Part shown: positions 25,542 through 34,143 of the stretch, in pieces
How the letters are laid out: the number at the start of each line of letters is the position of its first letter
Numbering within the stretch: the stretch's first letter is position 1
Assembly (NCBI GenBank): GCA_947500545.1
Contig: CANMSO010000005.1
Coordinates: forward strand, 124,001-188,000
Origin: an uncultured Aquimarina sp.
GTDB taxonomy: Bacteria; Bacteroidota; Bacteroidia; Flavobacteriales; Flavobacteriaceae
DNA: 64,000 nt
Reading direction: 5' to 3'
Translations under genes and position numbers: made by a program
The notes under the pieces: generated by a model
Seen by the model: only the letters and a program-made list of their open reading frames with translations
Told to the model about the DNA's origin: nothing
Databases searched by the model: none

Positions 25542-26681
25542 TTACAATTTGAAGTTTATTGTTTTGGAATACTCTAGTCCAATCTTTAACCAGAGATCCA
25601 TATTTTCTACATAATCCATTTCCTGTAGTGATTCTATCTGTTTAGGTGTTAATTTAATATTTAATTGATCAAGGAATTTTTTGGTAAACTCTACATTGTA
25701 CCTTTGAAATGAAAATAACTTGTTCTCTAAATAGCTAACATCCTGCATGCTTCCAAACTGACTATCTATATAAACTTCATCACCAATATTTTTACCGAAG
25801 GAGCTAAGGATAGTTTGATTCATTTCAAGTGCATCTTTCATAAATAAGTCAGGAATCGATGGTGCCCAAGACACAGCACGCTTATTAGTTAATTTTTTGG
25901 GGTTTTCTCTTTTATCTCCTTTTCCTGTTCCAATACTTATAATGAAAATATTATCCTCTCCAACAATTCTATTATATCCAAAGCTTGGTACAGTTGATAC
26001 TAAGAACAATTGCCATGCAGGATTATTGGCTAAGCTTACGCCTCCGTCAATGAATGCTGTTGGTACAATTTCACCCTTTCTAGTATTAATATTTATTGCT
26101 GTGGGTTTAAAATAGTATGGAGCCGAAGAACTAGCTTTACACAATTCCCAAATCTTGAGATTTTTATTTGCTTCATAATATTTGCCGCCGGGATGATTAG
26201 TAACCGACCATAAACTATAAGTATCAGCTCTTTTTGAATTAATTACAAGACCGCAATAAATTTGATTTTGGTCTCCTAAAGTAATATTTCTAAAACCTTC
26301 TTGAGATTTAAGATATTTTTCTAATTTTTTTGAACTGTAGTTTTCTTTAAATAACGCCCTTACAGTTTTCCAGCCTCTCGTCCATCTCCCAATTATGCCC
26401 TTTCCAAATATTTGCGAACCTAGATTTTTGTATAAAAGAATAAGTTCATCTACAGATTTCCCTATTGCTAACCCAGAAGCAATTATTGAACCAGTACTAG
26501 TGCCTCCTATGATATCAAAATAGTCGCATACTCTCTTGTCCTGTCCATAAGATTTTTTAATTTCTGTTTCTAATTTCTTTAAAATCCCCAAAGTCAATAT
26601 ACCTCTAAGACCTCCTCCATCTAGAGAAAGTATTTTGGTATACTGGCCATTATTTAAACTATTATTTAATGCTTCATTCAT
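25542..26681 (-). CDS. Patatin-like phospholipase (CapV-like)
   Basis: This is a serine lipase of about 379 residues. The open frame extends to a TTG at 26726, but the ATG at 26681 places the oxyanion motif D-G-G-G-L-R-G near the N-terminus, as in CapV-like enzymes. The nucleophile is in G-T-S-T-G and the dyad Asp in D-G-G-V-S. Further patatin landmarks are S-S-S-A-P-Y-Y-F and L-A-N-N-P. Patatins act as membrane-degrading effectors in CBASS and related systems. Here no cyclase is visible in the neighbourhood; a TIR gene and a pYEATS gene follow in the same operon. Confidence 0.85.
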   Translation of the reverse strand: MNEALNNSLNNGQYTKILSLDGGGLRGILTLGILKKLETEIKKSYGQDKRVCDYFDIIGGTSTGSIIASGLAIGKSVDELILLYKNLGSQIFGKGIIGRWTRGWKTVRALFKENYSSKKLEKYLKSQEGFRNITLGDQNQIYCGLVINSKRADTYSLWSVTNHPGGKYYEANKNLKIWELCKASSSAPYYFKPTAININTRKGEIVPTAFIDGGVSLANNPAWQLFLVSTVPSFGYNRIVGEDNIFIISIGTGKGDKRENPKKLTNKRAVSWAPSIPDLFMKDALEMNQTILSSFGKNIGDEVYIDSQFGSMQDVSYLENKLFSFQRYNVEFTKKFLDQLNIKLTPKQIESLQEMDYVENMDLWLKIGLEYSKTINFKL

Positions 26682-26767
26682 TTTGTGTTCAATTATGGCT
26701 AACGTTCCAGTTAAAATGCAGTACAACGATTAGGATAGTTAAGAGGCATTATTGTGTTGTGGCTACT

Positions 26768-27259
26768 TTATTCACAAATCAATTCACATAATTCAACTAT
26801 AATTACAAAAAAGAATAATACTCCAAAAATGAAAGGAATCCCTTTCTCAACATTACTCATTTTTTTATAAAGTTTCTTGTCATTTCCCCTTCCAAGTTTT
26901 TCCCATTCAAAATCAAATAATTTAAGAGGTAATAATTTTTCAATTTCATGAATCACTTTAAATTTTCCAGAATTCAACTTTCTGTAATTTTCTAGCAAGT
27001 TGACCCAATAAATACAAATTAAGATTGCACTAATGGATAAACCTAATATTAGATATTTGTCGTTGTCAAAATCATTCGTTTTCACATAACCAATCACACC
27101 CGCAATAGAAGTAGTCAAGGTCAAATAAAAAGTATTAGCAGCGTTTCTTCTATCGGTAACTTTCTCAGCTGATCCCACATATAGCTTGTATTGTTCAAGA
27201 ATATGCTCTTGCTCTTGAGTTTTTGGATAATCTTCCTCTTTTGAATTTGATAATTCCAT
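26768..27259 (-). CDS. RipA-family-like small membrane protein
   Basis: This 163-residue protein has an N-terminal soluble helix (E-Q-Y-K-L-Y-V-G-S-A-E-K-V-T-D-R-R-N-A-A-N), two central membrane helices (about 45-62 and 72-90), the segment N-Y-R-K-L-N-S-G-K-F-K-V-I-H-E-I-E, and a C-terminal membrane helix (140-160). The pattern recalls the RipA-family octameric membrane protein first described in Francisella; I assign this from recollection of the family. Membrane proteins of this kind are found beside TIR and other conflict genes. It lies just upstream of the patatin gene. Confidence 0.55.
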   Translation of the reverse strand: MELSNSKEEDYPKTQEQEHILEQYKLYVGSAEKVTDRRNAANTFYLTLTTSIAGVIGYVKTNDFDNDKYLILGLSISAILICIYWVNLLENYRKLNSGKFKVIHEIEKLLPLKLFDFEWEKLGRGNDKKLYKKMSNVEKGIPFIFGVLFFFVIIVELCELICE

Positions 27260-27624
27260 TACAATACGTAATCTTTAATAGATTGAACTATAGTATTCTT
27301 ATTCCGATCATTTGGGTTTATAATCAAAGTCTAGCAAATCATTACTAATAACACTGATAGTAAATATGTGCAATTAAGTATACTTTTCTAATACAAATGA
27401 CGATAAGAGTTTAATTGGGGAAAGAGGTAACCATAAAATACTATTTTATTTCAACATAACCATAAAATTAACCTTTCTTTTAACATAAAACAAAAACAAC
27501 CAAGCAGTTACGATTTGCTATACTGTATGATGGCAACCCCTCTATTTTTAGATTCTAAGACATTCAGTCGTTTAACTGTTCATTAAGGTTACTTACATTA
27601 TTCCTTCCTAGCCGCAAAGTAAAA
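27260..27624. other. Intergenic gap without a recognised gene
   Basis: The 365-bp AT-rich gap separates the pentapeptide-repeat gene from the RipA-like gene. I saw no start-bearing frame of convincing composition and no strong hairpin. A promoter for the minus-strand RipA-patatin-TIR operon should lie at its left end. Confidence 0.4.
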
Positions 27625-28815
27625 TCATAAATCTTCTAATCTTGTTGTTCTGGTTTCACCCTTATGTTTGTTTATTTTTAATTGATCTTCAATTTGAATA
27701 GCCTTTTTAAGGATTACTTCAAATTTATTCATTAACAAATCAAGCGAAGGATAATCAATAACATCTGAAACCCATGAATATTTATTTTGTAAATCTGAGA
27801 ACATAGAAAATGGTTTTTCTCCTCTTTCAATTATGGGTACAAACGGGATCATATAATCTGGAATGGTGGCTTGCAACTCTAAAGGGCTACTCTTCGGATT
27901 AGTGATATCAACAATTACAAACCTTGAAAGCCCTGCTAATATTTTAATAGTTTCTGTAAAATCTTTCTCCTTTGCGCCTTCAAAATCAAACAATATTGGA
28001 ACAAAATCAAAACTTCTTAATTTATCTCTTATTGCATCCAATACTATTTTTCGTTCTTTTGTAAACCTTCCAAGAATCAACACACTTTTTTTACCCATAA
28101 TAGAAATGATATTTCTAATTTTCGGGTTATCATATAATAGATAAATAAATTGTGCAACTTCAATATCATCTACTGTTATTGTTTTTCCATTACTCGTAAT
28201 ACTTAAATCATTTTGATTTGCACCATCCAGACAAACATCCCAACAGGATACGCCGTAAACATTTGCCCCTTCTAGGTTAGCGTTCGTGAAATTTGTTTCA
28301 AGCATAAGTGCTCCAGTAAAATCAGCCCCTCTAAGATCTGCATTTGTAAAGTCTGTTTTAAAAAGAAAAGTTCTTGAAAGATCCGCACCACAAAGTTTTG
28401 CATTTTGAAAATCTACACTTTCCAATTTGCATAAATTAAGCTTGGCATTTGTTAAATCTGCCGAACTCAATAATGACTTATAAAGGTTTGCTTCTGTGAA
28501 AATAGCATTTTGGCAATTTGTATTAATAAAGTATGATTTGTGAAACATGGTGGATTCTAAAATTGCATTTCTTAAATCCGCATGAGATAAAGAAACCTCA
28601 CAAAAGCGACTGGATGCCAAACATGCATCTTTAAAATTAATATATTCTAGATCTCTGGGATCTGGATCTCCTGGGGTAATAGTATAACCAACACGAATAC
28701 CCTCTAGCCACGGATTTTTATCTAAAAGAACAGTTTTCCGAAAATCATTCCAAGAGCGAACCCCTTCCTTCAGCACATTTAACAAGTCATCCCTAGTAAT
28801 TTTATCTGAAGCCAT
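27625..28815 (-). CDS. Pentapeptide-repeat protein with C-terminal Rossmann-like (TIR-like) domain
   Basis: The ATG at 28815 (M-A-S-D-K-I-T) is preferred over an upstream GTG at 28845, giving 396 residues. Residues about 65-205 are pentapeptide repeats (A-D-L-x-x pattern, for example A-D-L-R-G-A-D-F), which form a right-handed beta-helix. After a linker, residues about 238-370 begin with S-V-L-I-L-G-R-F-T-K-E-R-K and contain F-V-I-V-D-I-T-N-P, resembling TIR- or deoxyribosyltransferase-like nucleotide-binding domains. Enzymatic activity is unknown. It lies upstream of the patatin/TIR genes on the same strand, with a 365-bp gap, and may or may not belong to them. Confidence 0.7.
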   Translation of the reverse strand: MASDKITRDDLLNVLKEGVRSWNDFRKTVLLDKNPWLEGIRVGYTITPGDPDPRDLEYINFKDACLASSRFCEVSLSHADLRNAILESTMFHKSYFINTNCQNAIFTEANLYKSLLSSADLTNAKLNLCKLESVDFQNAKLCGADLSRTFLFKTDFTNADLRGADFTGALMLETNFTNANLEGANVYGVSCWDVCLDGANQNDLSITSNGKTITVDDIEVAQFIYLLYDNPKIRNIISIMGKKSVLILGRFTKERKIVLDAIRDKLRSFDFVPILFDFEGAKEKDFTETIKILAGLSRFVIVDITNPKSSPLELQATIPDYMIPFVPIIERGEKPFSMFSDLQNKYSWVSDVIDYPSLDLLMNKFEVILKKAIQIEDQLKINKHKGETRTTRLEDL

Positions 28816-28914
28816 GATATTTTGATTAAAAAACTCGTAAAACACAACTAATCAATAATATAAGTATATTTTATCGATATTCCCAAAAAATTTATTTTAT
28901 GACTATTTCATATA

Positions 28915-28946
28915 AAACCCTTAAACTTGTATAAGTTCAAGGGTTT
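28915..28946 (-). terminator. Hairpin terminator after the astacin-like gene
   Basis: AAACCCTT, one mismatch, AACTT, then the reverse arm AAGTT, mismatch, AAGGGTTT. On the minus strand the stem is followed by TTTTATA. It lies 23 nt beyond the stop codon of the protease gene. Confidence 0.65.
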
Positions 28947-28969
28947 AAAACAATTTAAAAAAACAAAGC

Positions 28970-29998
28970 TTAACTAATATAATACCATGTTGTACCTCTT
29001 AATTCTACTCGTCTCCATCTGTCTTGGCTAGAATCCCAATACCACCATACATCACTCCAACGATATATTCTTACGCCATAAATTGTGTAATAATTTCCGT
29101 TTTCATAAACTTCTCCACCACCATTACCGGGATACATTTTATTGATTCCTGTAAGATCGCCAGATGATAGTCCGTTGCGTTGTGTACTATAGCCACTACC
29201 ATCTTTTTTGGTAATTGTACGTTGTCCGTTTTTAGAAAATGCGGTAGAATGATACATCATAATTGATCCAAAATCAAGATTATTGGTATATTCATCACCA
29301 TCACGTCCACGCTGTATATATGTCTGAAAATTATGTTCTTTACCAGATTGTATGTTTTGCCATTGTATAGTGATAGAATTATCTCTATCTGCCCTGCTTT
29401 GTTCATGCCATAAGCCCACTGCATGTCCTATTTCATGTATAGTACTACCCGTAGAACACCCATCGGCAAGATTAATATTCTGGCGACCTCCTATCATACC
29501 TACACTAGAAGAACATCCGGATCCTTTTCTAAAATACACATAATTGCTTTGATTGTTTCGTTGAACAAATTTCAAAGATGTATTAGCTTCCCAATGTGCA
29601 ATGGCATCTGTTACTCTATAACTTTTAGGCAGACCTGATTCTACAGCATAGTACACTGTGTTATTTGGCCACCTACCTCCTGTTCTACCAACACTTTTAT
29701 AGGCTGAAGTTTCTCCTTCTTCAAAAACCAATTTATTAGGATGTATAGTCAGCATATCCTTTTCAAAAATAATATCCCCTTCGTAGATATATTCTCCATT
29801 TATCTCCTCTAAAGGAAGTTTCATCCCGGCGTAGTACATTGAAGTTACTTTGCCTGACATATTGGGATATGCCATTTCGGTCTGTCTCATCATATCAATG
29901 TCTGCAGAAACTGCTGTAGTTTCGTCCAATCGTTCTGTAGTACAAGCTGTAATTACCAAAGCCAGTATCGACAATCGTGTGATTTGATTTTTAATCAT
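28970..29998 (-). CDS. Astacin-like (M12A) zinc metalloprotease lipoprotein
   Basis: This 342-residue secreted protease has lipobox V-I-T-A-C (near residue 19). The zinc site is H-E-I-G-H-A-V-G-L-W-H-E-Q-S-R-A-D-R-D, the full astacin/flavastacin consensus with three His ligands. The Met-turn is S-I-M-M-Y-H. A propeptide-like region (about 25-105) precedes the catalytic domain, which starts N-N-T-V-Y-Y-A-V. The C-terminal 60 residues form a small Trp-rich domain, possibly for substrate binding. It sits beside glucanase and chitinase genes, so a role in opening protein-polysaccharide matrices is plausible. Confidence 0.88.
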   Translation of the reverse strand: MIKNQITRLSILALVITACTTERLDETTAVSADIDMMRQTEMAYPNMSGKVTSMYYAGMKLPLEEINGEYIYEGDIIFEKDMLTIHPNKLVFEEGETSAYKSVGRTGGRWPNNTVYYAVESGLPKSYRVTDAIAHWEANTSLKFVQRNNQSNYVYFRKGSGCSSSVGMIGGRQNINLADGCSTGSTIHEIGHAVGLWHEQSRADRDNSITIQWQNIQSGKEHNFQTYIQRGRDGDEYTNNLDFGSIMMYHSTAFSKNGQRTITKKDGSGYSTQRNGLSSGDLTGINKMYPGNGGGEVYENGNYYTIYGVRIYRWSDVWWYWDSSQDRWRRVELRGTTWYYIS

Positions 29999-30137
29999 AA
30001 TAATTGAGTTTGTGTTAGTTTATGTGTTAAAAATTACTCTTTGAATTACTCCATCTAAATAGGTTTAATTTTCAATGTTAAGGATATAAAATGCTATCCT
30101 GGTTCTAGATGTATTATATTCTATTTATATATGAATC

Positions 30138-32297
30138 CTAGTTCTTAATAAACCGTTTCGTTTTACCAGTTTTTAGATCTTTATAAAAGTATACTCCTTT
30201 ATTTAATGCACTAATATTGATTGCATTATCATTAAAATCCCCTTTTAATACTACCTGTCCTTTGCTATCAAAAATAATATATGGTCCGGATGCTTTTGGA
30301 TTCTTAATTTTTAAAAAATCTGAGGTTGGATTTGGAAAAAGTATAATCTCGTTAAGTAAATTCTCATCAGTATTCCTTACTATTTTTCCAGTTTGGATAT
30401 TAATAGAAGAATCAATAGTCGTGATTTTCAACCAATTAATATTCCATCCTCCGGTTAATGCTTTAATAGCAATTTGTTGTGCCCCGGCATTCAAGTTTAC
30501 CGTATGCTGAACAGTAGTCCAGTTTTGCCACCCGCCGGTATTAGGAATACCCAGCGTACCGTAAGCAGGAACTCCTCCTGCTTTTTCCAGCTGAAGCACA
30601 CCTCCGGTATTTGGAGTCGCCACTCTGTACTCAATAAGGTAGCTACTACCATTATCGGGGATGTTAACATCCCAAACCAGCCAGTCGTTAGCATCTATCC
30701 AACCTACATTTAACCCTCCTTCTGAGCAGGATTCAGTTTGAGTTCCTGATTGTGTTAGAGTATTTTCCGCTTCAATTAAAGTCGACCACGATGATGTAAC
30801 TTCTGATACAACCACAGCACTAACTTTATCATTAAATCCATCATTAACCAAGCAGTTATCATCGCTAGTTTTTGTTAAAGTAGTTCCTGTAAAATCAGGG
30901 TGCTCATACAATCTAATTTGATACCCTTCTTTTACTTGTACAGAAGAAATATCGTTATCTGAAACCCCTAAAGCTTGTAATTGATCAAGGGTATAACTCC
31001 CTATACTAAGAGAAGCTGAGTATCCACCATAATCACAATGTTGAAAGAGTCTTACCATTCGGTTATCAGGAAGTGTCGTACCCGAAAATCCACCAATAGT
31101 AATTTTTATACTATTTGGGTTTGGAGTGTGAACAGTGGCAGATTGATCAAATACATCATCATAAGCAAACGTGTATGTTTGACTGTCCTCGCTTATATCG
31201 GGCCTATGAAAAAACTTGGAATACCAATTATAAGGCCAGGTTTGATAATATCTGGAGGTATCTCCAAAATCTTGTAAACTCCCCGAAAGCGAATTAAGGT
31301 CAATTGCATGTCGTGTAATAGCAGCCACAAATTGTGCCTGGACAACCAAATCCCATTGCGCTCCAGAGGCTAGAACTCCGCTCCCTTCCATAGCTTCAAT
31401 CGTGGTTGGCTTACCAGGAATTCGGGCTACCTGGCCATCTCCGTCTCTAGTAAAAATAAATTCATTCCCAGAAACACTTCCCCGCCATATACCTGCTTGT
31501 CCCGAATTGAATACCAAAACATCACTTCTAAACTTATTCCATATGGCATCAATGTACGATTGAAAAAAACTAATAGGAAAAGTAGTTGTCTTGGTAGGGA
31601 AATGTATAATACCTTCTGATGAATCTAACAAACTTTGAAATTCTGAAGGTGCTGTTGACTGCCATTCCGATAAAATCTGTTCATGTGTTTTTAACTCTCC
31701 AACTCTTTTATAAAAACTATCGCCCCAAACTTCCAGACCAATTGGATATTGATATGAATCTACTCTAGAGGTATTACACCAAAGTCCAAAATCGTTAAAC
31801 GTTAATTCTATCAACTCATATTTAATTCCCTGGTTGGGATCTGTTGGATTCGAAAGATTGGGAGCGGCATATCCACTTGGAGATCCAGAATGACCAAAAA
31901 AATATAAATACAACTGACTCCCAAAGGAAATCAGAATCCTACACCCAGCTATTTTTGCGATATTAATCGTTTTATTAGGTATGTCACTAAGTTTTCTAAA
32001 ACAATTGGCATAAAGCCCACTATTTCCTGGCCCCATATTTCCATCAATGACTGGACCAGGTACCGTATTATCAGATACACTCATTTGATTAACATGCCCA
32101 GTCACCGGATCGACCCAAACGTGGCCATCTGTAATTCCTACAATAGCAATATAAAGCTGATCATCAGGAAGGTTTGAATTGTTTTCTATTTGGTAAGGTA
32201 ACGTCTGTGAAATAATTGAACTATGAGTCAATATCAACATTATGAAGATATAATGCTTCACCAATCTATCCTTTATGCTCAAAAAATTGATTTTCAT
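30138..32297 (-). CDS. GH64-type beta-1,3-glucanase with crystallin, CBM6 and T9SS sorting domains
   Basis: This 719-residue secreted enzyme has a signal peptide (1-31, cleavage after S-Q). Residues about 33-395 match the GH64/thaumatin-like beta-1,3-glucanase fold: I-A-I-V-G, G-H-V-W-V-D, a Y-F-F-G-H-S-G segment, F-N-D-F-G-L-W-C and D-A-I-W-N-K-F. A beta/gamma-crystallin-like domain (about 410-500), a CBM6 (about 505-630) and a type A T9SS C-terminal domain (about 645-719) follow. The enzyme should release laminari-oligosaccharides outside the cell. Its crystallin-CBM6 part is nearly identical to that of the neighbouring GH16 enzyme. Confidence 0.82.
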   Translation of the reverse strand: MKINFLSIKDRLVKHYIFIMLILTHSSIISQTLPYQIENNSNLPDDQLYIAIVGITDGHVWVDPVTGHVNQMSVSDNTVPGPVIDGNMGPGNSGLYANCFRKLSDIPNKTINIAKIAGCRILISFGSQLYLYFFGHSGSPSGYAAPNLSNPTDPNQGIKYELIELTFNDFGLWCNTSRVDSYQYPIGLEVWGDSFYKRVGELKTHEQILSEWQSTAPSEFQSLLDSSEGIIHFPTKTTTFPISFFQSYIDAIWNKFRSDVLVFNSGQAGIWRGSVSGNEFIFTRDGDGQVARIPGKPTTIEAMEGSGVLASGAQWDLVVQAQFVAAITRHAIDLNSLSGSLQDFGDTSRYYQTWPYNWYSKFFHRPDISEDSQTYTFAYDDVFDQSATVHTPNPNSIKITIGGFSGTTLPDNRMVRLFQHCDYGGYSASLSIGSYTLDQLQALGVSDNDISSVQVKEGYQIRLYEHPDFTGTTLTKTSDDNCLVNDGFNDKVSAVVVSEVTSSWSTLIEAENTLTQSGTQTESCSEGGLNVGWIDANDWLVWDVNIPDNGSSYLIEYRVATPNTGGVLQLEKAGGVPAYGTLGIPNTGGWQNWTTVQHTVNLNAGAQQIAIKALTGGWNINWLKITTIDSSINIQTGKIVRNTDENLLNEIILFPNPTSDFLKIKNPKASGPYIIFDSKGQVVLKGDFNDNAINISALNKGVYFYKDLKTGKTKRFIKN
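30426..31055 (-). repeat. Duplicated crystallin-CBM6 coding module, copy 1
   Basis: 630 bp nearly identical to 32641-33267. The two differ by one codon (3 bp, an extra Ser here) and about eight amino-acid substitutions over roughly 210 residues. The catalytic domains upstream are unrelated, so only the accessory module was copied or gene-converted. Confidence 0.88.
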
Positions 32298-32361
32298 GTT
32301 TTAGTTTTTTACTTGGATTATGTTTAATAAAAATCATCGGACCTAGTAATGGTTATAGAAT

Positions 32362-34101
32362 CTATTCTCTTATAAATCGGGTTGTCCTACCTGTAATAAG
32401 GTCTTTTATGATGTATATTCCTGATTTCAAATGACTCACTTCTAAAACAGGGTTTTTGTTACTTATTTCTGTCTCAAGAACTAGTTCTCCTTCCAAATTA
32501 TATACCCCAAAAGTAGTCTGCGCTTCTAATCCTTTAAGTATTAAAATATCAGATGTAGGAACGGGATACACAATTAAAGTACCTTCTTTAACCGAAGCAT
32601 TCTTCATGTTGGAAGTAATAGTTCTATTTACATTACTAATTTTCAGCCAATTAATATTCCATCCTCCGGTTAATGCTTTAATGGCAATTTGTTGTGCCCC
32701 TGCATCTAGGTTTACCGTATGCTGAACAGTGGTCCAGTTTTGCCACCCGCCCGTATTAGGAATACCCAGCGTACCGTAAGCAGGAACTCCTCCTGCTTTT
32801 TCCAGCTGAAGCACACCTCCGGTATTTGGAGTCGCCACTCTATACTCAATAAGGTAGCTACCATTATCGGGGATGTTAACATCCCAAACCAGCCAGTCAT
32901 TGGTATCAATCCAACCTACATTTAACCCTCCTTCTGAGCAGGATTCAGTTTGGGTTCCTGATTGTGTTACAGTATTTTCCGCTTCAATTAAAGTCGACCA
33001 CGATGATGTAACTTCTGATACAACCACAGCACTAACTTTATCATTAAATCCATCATTAACCAAGCAGTCATCATCGCTAGTTTTTATTAAAGTAGTTCCT
33101 GTAAAATCAGGATGCTCATACAATCTAATTTGATACCCTTCTTTCACTTGTACAGAAGAAATATCGTTATCTGAAACCCCTAAAGCTTGTAGTTGACCAA
33201 GAGTATAACTCCCTACACTAAGGGAAGCTGAGTATCCATCATAATCACAATGTTGAAAGAGTCTTACAGGACCTGTTGGTGCATTTGTTTTTTGGTATAC
33301 ACGAACATAATCTACCAACATTCTTGCAGGAAAAGCATTGTTATCTATATTAAATCCAGGCCAGTTTCCCCCAATTGCCATATTGATCAAAATAAAAAAG
33401 TTGTTATGAAACTCTGATGTACCGTTAACTCCGTTAGCAATACTTGCTTCGTGATAAAGATTTCCATCAACAAACCATTTTATTACTGAAGCATCCCACT
33501 CGATAGTATATACATGATAACTAGTAGCTGAGTTAACAGGTGTTGCTCCACTATAATTTGCATAATTATTGGTATGATCCTGCCAGTGAATGGTTCCATG
33601 CGTTTGAGCTTCAATATTTACGTGTTCCATAATATCAATTTCCCCACAGGAAGGCCATCCAACAGATGATATATTATCCCCCAACATCCAAAATGCGGGC
33701 CACGATCCCATGAAAGAAGGCATTGCAATTCGTGCTTCAACTTTACCATATTTCCAGGATTTCCTTCCTTGCGTTTTCATCCTTGTAGAGGTATAATTAA
33801 ATCCACCTACGCTTTCACGTTTTGCTGTAATAACAAGATTTCCATTTTCTACAGTAGCATTCTCACGCTTATAATACTGTAATTCATTATTGCCCCATCC
33901 AGAATTTCCGTTACCAATTTCGAAAACCCAATCTGCACTAATACCATTCGTAAATTCATCTTGCCAAACTAAATTCCAGTTTTGTGAAAATGAAAATTGA
34001 CATAAGGATAAGGCTATAAAAGATAAAATAATATGTTGTTTCGTTGTAAATACCAAAGTTCGTAGTGATATTGGCAACTTCATAATTTGATTTCTAAACA
34101 T
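32362..34101 (-). CDS. GH16 laminarinase with crystallin, CBM6 and T9SS sorting domains
   Basis: This 579-residue secreted endo-beta-1,3-glucanase has a signal peptide ending S-F-S-Q (near residue 40). The GH16 domain (about 42-275) contains W-Q-D-E-F, G-K-V-E-A-R-I and the catalytic E-I-D-I-M-E-H near residue 154. A beta/gamma-crystallin-like domain (about 280-365), CBM6 (about 370-490) and a type A T9SS C-terminal domain (about 505-579) follow. It lies 64 nt upstream of the GH64 gene on the same strand, and both should act on laminarin-like or fungal glucan. Confidence 0.92.
   Translation of the reverse strand: MFRNQIMKLPISLRTLVFTTKQHIILSFIALSLCQFSFSQNWNLVWQDEFTNGISADWVFEIGNGNSGWGNNELQYYKRENATVENGNLVITAKRESVGGFNYTSTRMKTQGRKSWKYGKVEARIAMPSFMGSWPAFWMLGDNISSVGWPSCGEIDIMEHVNIEAQTHGTIHWQDHTNNYANYSGATPVNSATSYHVYTIEWDASVIKWFVDGNLYHEASIANGVNGTSEFHNNFFILINMAIGGNWPGFNIDNNAFPARMLVDYVRVYQKTNAPTGPVRLFQHCDYDGYSASLSVGSYTLGQLQALGVSDNDISSVQVKEGYQIRLYEHPDFTGTTLIKTSDDDCLVNDGFNDKVSAVVVSEVTSSWSTLIEAENTVTQSGTQTESCSEGGLNVGWIDTNDWLVWDVNIPDNGSYLIEYRVATPNTGGVLQLEKAGGVPAYGTLGIPNTGGWQNWTTVQHTVNLDAGAQQIAIKALTGGWNINWLKISNVNRTITSNMKNASVKEGTLIVYPVPTSDILILKGLEAQTTFGVYNLEGELVLETEISNKNPVLEVSHLKSGIYIIKDLITGRTTRFIRE
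32641..33267 (-). repeat. Duplicated crystallin-CBM6 coding module, copy 2
   Basis: 627-bp partner of 30426-31055, in the same reading frame and domain order but attached to a GH16 catalytic domain. Confidence 0.88.
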
Positions 34102-34143
34102 AATAATTAGGTTTGTTTTAGTCTACATATCTAGGTTTCAGCA

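Noticed and set aside
26682..26726. TTG start for the patatin gene
   Set aside because: The ATG at 26681 is a better start codon and puts the D-G-G-G-x-R-G motif at the usual distance from the N-terminus.
24184..28815. Standard CBASS or Thoeris system
   Set aside because: A patatin and TIR are present, but no CD-NTase, Cap2/Cap3 or SLOG-type ThsA gene is seen, so a named system cannot be assigned.
32641..33267. Possible insertion sequence causing the duplicated 630-bp block
   Set aside because: No terminal inverted repeats or transposase; the block is in frame and encodes complete protein domains.
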